Source: Isoperla grammatica (Eukaryota > Arthropoda > Insecta > Plecoptera > Perlodidae). From it: a stretch of DNA of 64,000 bases. The notes beneath the pieces were generated by a model. It was not told the origin of the DNA and searched no databases. It saw nothing but the letters and a program-made list of their open reading frames with translations. The stretch lies in NCBI GenBank assembly GCA_945910005.1, contig CAMDTW010000188.1:40001-104000 (forward strand), given 5' to 3'. Below are positions 32,787 through 42,115 of this stretch, one piece after another. Each line of letters begins with the position of its first letter. The first letter of the stretch is position 1. Made by a program: the position numbers and the translations under genes.

Positions 32787-34590
32787 CATGCAAGCACTGT
32801 ACAGTGTATACAGTCATTATGTAGGTGAGAGCATGCAAGCACTGTACAGTGTATACAGTCATTATGTAGGAGAGAGCAAGCAAGCACTGTACAGTGTATA
32901 CAGTCATTATGTAGGAGAGAGCATGCAAGCACTGTACAGTGTATACAGTCATTATGTAGGAGAGAGCATGCAAGCACTGTACAGTGTATACAGTCATTAT
33001 GTAGGAGAGAGCATGCAAGCACTGTACAGTGTATACAGTCATTATGTAGGAGAGAGCATGCAAGCACTGTACAGTGTATACAGTCATTATGTAGGAGAGA
33101 GCATGCAAGCACTGTACAGTGTATACAGTCATTATGTAGGAGAGAGCATGCAAGCACTGTACAGTGTATACAGTCATTATGTAGGAGAGAGCATGCAAGC
33201 ACTGTACAGTGTATACAGTCATTATGTAGGTGAGAGCATGCAAGCGCTGTACAGTGTATACAGTCATTATGTAGGAGAGAGCATGCAAGCACTGTACAGT
33301 GTATACAGTCATTATGTGGGAGAGAGCATGCAAGCACTGTACAGTGTATACAGTCATTATGTAGGAGAGAGCGTGCAAGCACTGTACAGTGTAAACAGTC
33401 ATTATGTAGGAGAGAGCGTGCAAGCATTGTACAGTGTATACAGTCATTATGTAGGAGAGAGCGTGCAAGCACTGTACAGTGTAAACAGTCATTATGTAGG
33501 AGAGAGCGTGCAAGCATTGTACAGTGTATACAGTCATTATGTAGGAGAGAGCATGCAAGCACTGTACAGTGTATACAGTCATTATGTAGGAGAGAGCATG
33601 CAAGCACTGTACAGTGTATACAGTCATTATGTAGGAGAGAGCGTGCAAGCACTGTACAGTGTATAAAGTCATTATGTAGGAGAGAGCATGCAAGCACTGC
33701 TCAGTGTATACAGTCATTATGTAGGAGAGAGCATGCAAGCACTGTACAGTGTATACAGTCATTATGTAGGAGAGAGCATGCAAGCACTGTACAGTGTATA
33801 CAGTCATACCGTAGGAAAGAGCATGCAAGCACTGTACAGTGTATACAGTCATTATGTAGGAGAGCTTGCAAGCACTGTACAGTGTATACAGTCATTATGT
33901 AGGAGAGAGCATGCAAGCACTGTACAGTGTATACAGTCATTATGTAGGAGAGAGCATGCAAGCACTGCTCAGTGTATACAGTCATTATGTAGGAGAGAGC
34001 ATGCAAGCACTGTACAGTGTATACAGTCATTATGTAGGAGAGCATGCAAGCACTGTTTAGTGTATACAGTCATTATGTAGGAGAGAGCATGCAAGCACTG
34101 TACAGTGTATACAGTCATTATGTAGGAGAGAGCATGCAAGCACTGCTCAGTGTATACAGTCATTATGTAGGAGAGAGCATGCAAGCACTATACAGTGTAT
34201 ACAGTCATTATGTATGAGAGAGCATGTAAGCACTGCTCAGTGTATACAGTCATTATGTAGGAGAGAGCATGCAAGCACTGTACAGTGTATACAGTCATTA
34301 TGTAGGAGAGAGCATGCAAGCACTGTACAGTGTATACAGTCATTATGTAGGAGAGAGCATGCAAGCACTGTACAGTGTATACAGTCATTATGCAGGAGAG
34401 AGCATGCAAGCACTGTACAGTGTATACAGTCATTATGTAGGAGAGAGCATGCAAGCACTGTACAGTGTATACAGTCTGTATGTAGGAGAGAGCATGCAAG
34501 CACTGTACAGTGTATACAGTCATTATGTAGGAGAGAGCATGCAAGCACTGTACAGTGTATACAGTCATTATGTAGGAGAGAGCATGCAAG
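32787..34590 (+). repeat. 45-bp satellite, array 3 (about 40 copies)
   Basis: Same orientation as the other arrays. Variant units include GCGTGCAAGC/GTAAACAG with GCATTG (two 90-bp dimers at 33366-33545), GTAGGAGAGCTTGC near 33864 and GTTTAGTG near 34056. Two short deletions near 33864 and 34040 shift the reading frame. Confidence 0.95.
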
Positions 34591-35188
34591 CAGGGGCGTT
34601 GCCAGGATTTTGGTTCGGGGGGGGATGACTATTTCCGAAAACGAGGTGGCGTGGATAAGCTGGGGTCTGGGGCGAAGCCCCAGCCGCCGGAGGCATTTTC
34701 GCCGAAGGCGCAAATTTTTTTGAAGGCTGTTAATTTTAGGTGCCAAAAACTAGTTTTAAGGCGAATTTGATTCGTAGTTTGCTAATTTTTAGATGTTGTG
34801 TAAACGTTACCTCAAAACCGGAATTTTTGTCGTCTAGGTAGCGTGAAGTCGGGACACGGGACATTCCCTTCAAAAACGGGACTGTCCCAGTCATTCCAGG
34901 ATGGGTGGTAACCCTTAAAAAACATTGCCGAAGGGGGGTGGGGGAGCGGCTAAATGTATGTTTTTCCAGAATACAGAGTAGTTTGCAGCCGACACTGTAA
35001 TTTGTTTCGGACCCATTAGAAGCATTGGATTTATAATTATCCGAGAAAAAGGTTTTTCGATGGAATAATAATTGTAATTATAATCTACGAATAGGAGTAT
35101 AATTGCGCTTTTAAGATACATTTTTTTTATTATTATTATTTCGGGGGGGGATCGAACACCCTGATCCCCCCCCCTCGCTACGCCCCTG
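34591..35188. mobile_element. Full-length hAT-type MITE inserted in a satellite unit
   Basis: The ends CAGGGGCGTTGCCAGG and (inverted) CAGGGGCGTAGCGAGG define a 598-bp element. It is flanked by a perfect 8-bp duplication CATGCAAG (34583-34590 and 35189-35196) taken from the satellite unit itself, as expected for hAT. G/C runs adjoin both ends. No transposase. Confidence 0.9.
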
Positions 35189-36717
35189 CATGCAAGCACT
35201 GTACAGTGTATACAGTCATTATGTAGGTGAGAGCATGCAAGCACTGTACAGTGTATACAGTCATTATGTAGGAGAGAGCATGCAAGCACTGTACAGTGTA
35301 TACAGTCATTATGTAGGAGAGAGCATGCAAGCACTGTACAGTGTATACAGTCATTATGTAGGAGAGAGCATGCAAGCACTGTACAGTGTATACAGTCATT
35401 ATGTAGGAGAGAGCATGCAAGCACTGTACAGTGTATACAGTCATTATGTAGGAGAGAGCATGCAAGCACTGTACAGTGTATACAGTCATTATGTAGGAGA
35501 GAGCATGCAAGCACTGTACAGTGTATACAGTCATTATGTAGGAGAGAGCATGCAAGCACTGTACAGTGTATACAGTCATTATGTAGGAGAGAGCATGCAA
35601 GCACTGTACAGTGTATACAGTCATTATGTAGGAGAGAGCATGCAAGCACTGTACAGTGTATACAGTCATTATGTAGGAGAGAGCATGCAAGCACTGTACA
35701 GTGTATACAGTCATTATGTAGGAGAGAGCATGCAAGCACTGTACAGTGTATACAGTCATTATGTAGGAGAGAGCATGCAAGCACTGTACAGTGTATACAG
35801 TCATTATGTAGGAGAGAGCATGCAAGCACTGTACAGTGTATACAGTCATTATGTAGGAGAGAGCATGCAAGCACTGTACAGTGTATACAGTCATTATGTA
35901 GGAGAGAGCATGCAAGCACTGTACAGCGTATACAGTCATTATGTAGGAGAGAGCATGCAAGCACTGTACAGTGTATACAGTCATTATGTAGGAGAGAACA
36001 TGCAAGCACTGTACAGTGTATACAGTCATTATGTAGGAGAGAGCATGCAAGCACTGTACAGTGTATACAGTCATTATGTAGGAGAGAGCATGCAAGCACT
36101 GTACAGTGTATACAGTCATTATGTAGGAGAGAGCAAGCAAGCACTGTACAGTGTATACAGTCATTATGTAGGAGAGAGCATGCAAGCACTGTACAGTGTA
36201 TACAGTCATTATGTAGGAGAGAGCATGCAAGCACTGTACAGTGTATACAGTCATTATGTAGGAGAGAGCATGCAAGCACTGTACAGTGTATACAGTCATT
36301 ATGTAGGAGAGAGCATGCAAGCACTGTACAGTGTATACAGTCATTTTGTAGGAGAGAGCAAGCAAGCACTGTACAGTGTATACAGTCATTATGTAGAAGA
36401 GAGCATGCAAGCACTGTACAGTGTATACAGTCATTATGTAGGAGAGAGCATGCAAGCACTGTACAGTGTATACAGTCATTATGTAGGAGAGAGCATGCAA
36501 GCCCTGTACAGTGTATACAGTCATTATGTAGGAGAGAGCATGCAAGCACTGTACAGTGAATACAGTCATTATATAGGAGAGAGCATGCAAGCACTGTACA
36601 GTGTATACAGTCATTATGTAGGAGAGAGCATGCAAGCACTGTACAGTGTATACAGTCATTATGTAGGAGAGAGCATGCAAGCACTGTACAGTGTATACAG
36701 TCATTATGTAGGAGAGA
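35189..36717 (+). repeat. 45-bp satellite, array 4 (34 copies)
   Basis: The most homogeneous array: most units equal the consensus, with isolated variants (GCAAGCAAGC at about 36134 and 36358, GTGAATAC near 36558, ATATAGG near 36571). The edge GGAGAGACTAAAAAATAA matches the edge of array 1. Confidence 0.95.
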
Positions 36718-37094
36718 CTAAAAAATAAATATCTTGTTTTTATACACATTAAAACAAGTTTGCATAGATTCGGTATTTTAGTAGCTGAAGGTGAAAGTGA
36801 CCATTTTAACTTTTTAGATTGATTGATATTTGGGCTTAACGTCTTATATTTTTGCAACTTGGCTAATCAAGACGATGAGTGGGTGATAATGAAGATGATA
36901 TTGAGGGCTCTTTGGAGGAAAGGGGCAAGTAGACTTAGAGAATGCAAAACCGTATTTCATACAATCTTTAACCAAAATTGTTAATCTTTTCTGAACATTC
37001 AATACTAAGCAATTAAGGGGTATCAAACCGCAAAAAAAATGTGTATTGTTATTTTGTTTTTTATCACCATTCATTATACAACTTGTTGTTTCAG
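36718..37094 (+). repeat. Array-4 flank, paralogous to 12248-12509
   Basis: Collinear with the array-1 flank up to the TTTCAG acceptor, with scattered substitutions. It is interrupted at 36819 by a retroelement tail that array 1's copy lacks, so the array-1 flank serves as the empty site. Confidence 0.8.
36819..36929 (-). mobile_element. 111-bp ATCA-tailed retroelement insertion, TAGA TSD
   Basis: Starts TTGATTGATATTTGGGC and ends GAAAGGGGCAAG, flanked by TAGA (36815-36818 and 36930-36933). The uninterrupted site in the paralogous flank (GTTTAGACTTAGAG, about 12341) confirms the insertion. Confidence 0.8.
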
Positions 37095-37153
37095 ATGAAA
37101 CCATAGTTCGCCAAACCAGGGCCCCTATCAGAAGCAGACTTCGGCAATATTAA
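37095..37153 (+). CDS. Possible exon after the satellite flank, copy 2
   Basis: Follows TTGTTTCAG. In phase 1 it encodes DETIVRQTRAPIRSRLRQY and a TAA, parallel to DETILRTTRAP at 12510. The similarity is stronger in the coding frame than expected for drifting intron, but the sample is short. The protein family is unknown, and the stop coincides with the edge of a retroelement. Confidence 0.35.
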
Positions 37154-37627
37154 ACGGTTAAGATTTCATCACATGTATCACACCTGGGGGCAATCATTTC
37201 CCTGTCGAAAAGGTGGGCGTGTGTCAGGCGCGTGTGTCCAATCCGCACATGGGCCAACACAACCTCCTCCCGACGAGAGAGTCTGCAAGAAGGGGGCCGC
37301 ACTCGGGCCGAGAGAGAGGGCATCACTCGACGCAGGCAGCTTGATGTTCTGCAGCGCGTCCCAACGAGCCTCACCAAGTTGCAGCAGGTGGTTCTTAAAG
37401 CCACTGTTGGCGTCCGGGACAGGAACAAGGTCGATATCAGCAATGATCAGTTCAGCTGCTGCCTTTGCCACCAGGTCTGCCTGCTCGTTGCCCTTAATAC
37501 CGAAGTGGCCAGGGACCCAGCAGAAAACAAGCGTAGAGCCTCGCAAACTGAGTTTTTCCAAATAAAACTGAATATCGATGACGAGATGATGAGTAGGGTA
37601 CATGCCGTGGATTCCATAATTAGCCAT
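37154..37627 (-). pseudogene. Non-LTR RNase H end fragment
   Basis: The minus strand encodes LVFCWVPGHFGIKGNEQADL, the C-terminal RNase HI signature (WVPGH..I.GNE.AD) of jockey-type elements, and HLLQLGEARWD. In a second frame it reads EEVVLAHVRIGHTRLTHAHL and PRCDTCDE, the C-terminal Cys motif. A frameshift separates the two. The RT domain is absent. Confidence 0.7.
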
Positions 37628-38153
37628 TATTTTAATGTATTTCTACTTAAATCAGAAGAAAATCGTGAAAATAGAGAAGTGTTCCACTTCTAGAGGGACA
37701 TTTTAGTAGTGAAACGGCCTGTTCCACTACTGATTGCGACCTTTTTTAAGCCTTTTAGAAGCGGAACACCATTATTTGATCTCATCCACACACCTTATTA
37801 CTTCGTTTAAGTACTCTGTTTGTTAATATTATGTGTAGTAATTACATACAATTAACAATAGTTATGCATGATGATAAGTCTGAAATTAAAACATCATTAG
37901 GTCTAAGCCTAGGCCTACCAAATGATTGAATGAGGCATTGTGTAAGCAGCACACAAGATGCCATCCTTTCCGAGTTTATTTGCAATTATAATTATATAAA
38001 AATACATAATACATTACATAATACATATATTAAAAAATACATTAATAGACCTAAACAGAATTAGCATAAGATTCATACTTAATTTTGTATTGTGCAACAG
38101 GCTAGGCCTTAGCCTAGGCCTAGGCTACTCTGGATGACATCATACTTACTACA
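37628..38153. other. AT-rich spacer, nothing recognised
   Basis: Includes TAGGCCTA-type words near 37905 and 38105. No coding region is supported. Confidence 0.4.
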
Positions 38154-38209
38154 ATTTTTTATTAGTCATCAATGAGCACTCCTATGCTCATTGATGACTA
38201 ATAAAAAAT
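38154..38209. other. Perfect 25-bp hairpin upstream of the transposase
   Basis: Arms 38154-38178 and 38185-38209 are perfectly complementary around a 6-nt loop (CTCCTA). It lies 75 bp before the presumed transposase start. It could be a transposon-end relic, a cruciform or a transcribed hairpin. Confidence 0.8.
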
Positions 38210-38283
38210 GGTATAAATTAAAATATAAAAAATAAACATGGTTTTTCTTTCTTTAGACTTGCTACGGCTAGCTTAAGCCTATA

Positions 38284-39680
38284 ATGAGCCGAGAAGCACA
38301 CAAGGCATACTCGGTGGAGACCTCGAACGAAGCCATTTTGGCAATCCGAGAGGGACGGCTTTCCCAAAGGAACCCTCACGAAGGTATTCAATACCTCTAA
38401 CCACAATCAACAATACCCTGCATGGTAGGTTTAACAACCACCGTAAAGGGCCAGTTACATACCTCACTGTGCAGGAGGAATTTGCGACTAAAAACTGGGT
38501 GGTGGACTCAGCACGGCGTACCTTTCCCATCAGTAAGGACAATTTGCTGGACTCGATCCAGCAAATTATACTTGACGATCAGCGGGAGACGCCCTTTAAG
38601 GATGGCCGGCCAGGGGAAACCTGGTACCTCAAGTTTATGTTGCGCCATAGCGAGCTCTCGCTTAAAAAAGCTGAGACCATCAGTAAGGCTCGAGCATCCC
38701 TCAAAACCGATAGTATTTTGTTGTGGTTTTCCAACCTTTATAACTATCTCGAGGAGACCGGTAATTTGGACGTACTGACGGACCCGTCAAGAATATACAA
38801 TTCCGACGAGAGTGGTTTCATTTTCCACAAGGCAAACGGCCGATACCTTGGGGTGAAAGGTGAAGACCTGGTTCAAGTTGCAACTTCCCGTGAGAAGGAG
38901 AGCGTCACCGTTTTGGGCACATTTTGTGCAGACGGGAGTGTTGCGCTAACTATGGTAGTCTTCCCATACAAACGAATACCGCTTGATGTTATTCGTGCAT
39001 TTCCAGGAGGGTGGCTCTACCAATGCACGGATTCCAGCTGGATGCAGTCACATGCGTTTTTAGCATACATGAAAGCATTTCATGCGTGGCTCCAGCCGGA
39101 AGAGAAGGTACTCTTTTTCATTGACGTACACAAGAGCCACCTCTCTGTCGAGGTCAGCCAGTTCTGCCATTATCATAACATCATCTTGTACTGTCTGTAT
39201 CCTAATGCCACCCACCTGCTGCAACCTGCAGATGTGGGTATTTTTTGCCCTTTGAAAAGGAGTTGGCACAGGGAGATCGACAGACATCGAGCCAGGACCA
39301 ACGGCGAGGCCATAACTAAACGTAATTTTCCTGCTTTACTCAAACTTGTTTGGGAAGCCACCATTAATCTGGAAATGGTCCAGGCTGCATTCCGAAAGTG
39401 CGGGTTATATCCCTTTGACCCGCACGCGCCAGATTATAGCAAATGTGTAGCCGACTTGCTAATTGCAGACCAGGAGGTAGATACCCCTGCCGTCCCAGCA
39501 GAGGAGAGTATTTGGCCCAGCACTATTACTCCAAAGCAGAGTGTGGAAGCATGGCTTGGGCCTAATCTACTTCGAGAGTTCCGAGACCACATGGCATCAG
39601 GCCGGATCAACTTCGAGGGAAACGAGAAGGCGCAAGTCATGTACTATTATTGGTACGCCCTTCAAGGAGACTCACTGTAA
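38284..39680 (+). pseudogene. pogo/Tigger-type DDE transposase, catalytic exon
   Basis: From ATG 38284 a Psq-type helix-turn-helix begins (YSVETSNEAILAIREGRLSQ). It shifts frame near 38372 and continues as IPLTTINNTLHGRFNNHRKG, then through the CENP-B-like region. The DDE_1 core has its first Asp in SRIYNSDESGFIFH, the second in VLFFIDVHKSHLS and the third in HLLQPADVGIFCPLKRSW. The main frame from about 38402 to 39680 (over 400 codons) is intact, so catalytic residues are preserved while the DNA-binding domain carries a one-base frameshift (or a sequencing error). It ends WYALQGDSL and TAA, but the sequence CT|GTAAAA just before that stop could be a splice donor to the PHD exon at 47962. Family members cut and paste at TA sites; no element ends were identified. 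Confidence 0.8.
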
Positions 39681-39699
39681 AAAAAATTCATGTAATTTT

Positions 39700-39744
39700 A
39701 CATATACTGTACTTGGCAGCAATGCTGCCAAGTACAGTATATGT
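39700..39744. other. Near-perfect 22-bp inverted repeat, 1-nt loop
   Basis: Arms 39700-39721 and 39723-39744 (core ACTTGGCAGCA/TGCTGCCAAGT) pair fully. It lies 20 bp after the transposase stop. An inverted repeat with almost no loop suggests a foldback duplication event. Confidence 0.85.
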
Positions 39745-40484
39745 TGCGTTACAAGTACACTATGAATGTAATACAACATGGATATTTTGGTAGGATTACA
39801 TTACTAAAATGTAAATATACAACTTACGTGTCAATGTTAACTTACATACTGAATTGTTTTTTCACATTTAAAGTTGTAACTTTACAAGTACATAGTATGT
39901 GTAATTTTAACAAAAAATTGGTAGAGATACCACAACAGTGGTAATTTTACATATCTTGTGTAGTAGTATGTCAACAAGCTATTTTGTCTTTTCTCCATTC
40001 TGCTTGTAATTTTACAAGTATGTTGTTGGTGTAATGTTACCATGTAAGTTATTGGGCTACCACTACAGTGGTAATTTTACATACCACATGTAGTAGTAAA
40101 ACATCAAGCTATTTTGTCTTTTCCCCATTCTGCTTGTAATTCTACAAGTATGTTGTAGGTGTAATGTTACCACGTAATTTATTGGGCTACCACTACAGTT
40201 GTAATTTTACAAGTATAATGTAGGTGTTATGTTACCATGTAAGTTATTGGGCTACCACTACAGTGGTAAATTTACATACCCGATGAAGTAGTAAAACAAC
40301 AAGCTATTTTGTCTTTTCCCCATTCTCCTTGTAATTTTACAAGTATGTTGTAGGTGTAATGCTACCATGTAAGTTATTGGGCTACCACTACAGTGGTAAT
40401 TTTACATACCCCATGTAGTAGTAAAACAACAAGCTATTTTGTCTTTTTCTCATCCTGCTTGTAATTTTACAAGTATGTAGTACA
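39745..40484. repeat. 130-bp tandem repeat (TGTAATTTTACA family A)
   Basis: CTTGTAATTTTACAAGTATG recurs at about 40004, 40134, 40329 and 40459 (130-bp spacing, with a 65-bp half step near 40201). Shared inner words are TTATTGGGCTACCACTACAG and CAAGCTATTTTGTCTTTT. The palindrome GTAATTTTAC is the constant core. Confidence 0.8.
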
Positions 40485-41150
40485 ACTCAGCGCCCTGAGG
40501 AAAACACACATCTCGAATCGGAGCCCTGAGAAAAACAAGTCCTCGTCTCATGCGCCCTGGGGAAAACACACATCTAGAATCTGAGCCCTGGAAAAAAAAC
40601 AGATAAATCGTCTCGTCTCAGCGCCATGGGGAAAACCAGACATCTCGAATCGGAGTCCTGGGAAACAAACAGATAAGCTGTTGCCTTGTCTCGGCGCCCT
40701 GGGAAAAACACATCTCGAATCTCGCCTTGGTGCTCTGGGAAACGAACAAGCAAAAGTCTTCTTTTCTCAGCACCCTGGAAAACAAACACCCAAGTAAAAA
40801 TGGTTTCATGTCAACGCCCTGGGAAAAACACACCTGGATTCTTGCCTTGGCGCCCTTGGAAACGAACACACATTAGTCTACTCTTCTCAGCACCCTGGAA
40901 AACAAACACGCAAGTAAAAACTGTCCCCTGTCAGCGCCCTGGGAAAAACACATTTGAAATCTCAGCTCGCTACCCTGGGAAACAAACACACAAGTAAAAA
41001 ATGTCTCTCATCAGCGCCCTGGGAGAAACATCTGGAATCTCGCCGCGGTACCCTGGCAAACAAACACACAAGTAAAAAGTCTCTCATCAGCGCCCTGGAA
41101 AACATCTGGAATCTCGCCTCGGTACCCTGCTCAGCACCTTGAAAATCTTC
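40485..41150. repeat. Degenerate minisatellite, GCGCCCTGGGAAAACA
   Basis: About 15 irregularly spaced copies (35-70 bp apart) of a CCCTGG(G/A)AAA(A/C) motif alternate between CACATCT-GAATC and AACAAACACACAAGTAAAAA contexts, so the original unit was probably about 80 bp with two halves. No coding role is seen, although several frames stay open. Confidence 0.7.
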
Positions 41151-41936
41151 AGTTGTAGACCTGAAAGCAAAACGTTGAATCAAATAACAAATATCTTCCT
41201 ACCACTATGTTGCAAAGTGAAGCCCACCCCCCGTCTATCTGAAACATCAAGAACATTGGGTTATTAGATCGTGCACTAGAAATAATCATCTTCCGTAGAA
41301 GCATGTGTTTCGTCTGAAGGCTGGGTTCTTACTAACGGACTGAGGACGCAGGGTCGCCTTGGAATTCTTTACCGTTAGGCCATTCAAAAGGTTGCTGGCT
41401 TGGGGTTGGGGGAGGGGGGGGGGGGGGGGTTGGATTTTGGGGCTGGGTTTTATGGTCTCATTTAACAAACAAGTCTTATTGCTTCAATATTGCTTTCTCG
41501 GTGGCTCACTTGCCAGTTTTTCGTTACATCATATTTTTGTCATTTAGCACATGATGCAATTTTAGCTTTGATATTTTATTATTACAAAGCCGAGTTTTTA
41601 AAAACAAAACTTGTGTTTGTATCGATCGTTCATTTTTCTAAACAGCCTAAATCTAAGTGTACGTAATATATGTGGTACTAACTACTAATGAATACTAACA
41701 TCTCGTTATGTTAGCGCATTATACATTTGGTACGGTCTGTCAGGGGCGTACAACGATGTTTGTCAATGAACCACTTTTAAATATAATGTAATGTTTAATA
41801 ATTGGGCTGAACATAAGAAGAAATCGGCGTTTCACAGTCGCCACACAGGAGAAGGGAGAGGGGGAGTAGTATTAGTAGTAGTGTAAACAATTGTGGAAAT
41901 GACGTTTTCTTATGAATTACTGTAGTGGTAGTGAGC
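41151..41936. other. Spacer, nothing recognised
   Basis: Contains a run of about 17 G near 41412. No gene is supported. Confidence 0.4.
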
Positions 41937-42115
41937 CGTATCTAAGTACACACATAGAGATCGAGAGTCTAGTTCATTAGATCACCGGTTCTATACCGGT
42001 CACCGGGAATCTTGATAATATTTTCCCGAGGTTTTTCCTCGGGGTTTCTTCAATTGCAAGGTGAATGCTGGGATTTTGTCCTACTAACAGCCCTCGGACA
42101 CACTTAACACCCTAA
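41937..42115 (+). repeat. tRNA-derived SINE, copy 1
   Basis: A box-B-like GGTTCTATACC (41987) is followed by CCCGAGGTTTTTCCTCGGGG and a body with GAATGCTGGGATTTTGTCC and TACTAACAGCCCTCGGAC, shared with the minus-strand copy at 45.8-46.05 kb. Its box A is degraded. Confidence 0.6.

Noticed and set aside
31563..36717. CRISPR-like array
   Set aside because: The units are contiguous 45-mers without unique spacers, in an animal genome with no cas genes.
8283..36717. Hormone-receptor or p53 response elements in the satellite unit
   Set aside because: GTACAGTGTATAC and GAGCATGCAA resemble half-sites only loosely and fail the consensus at key positions.
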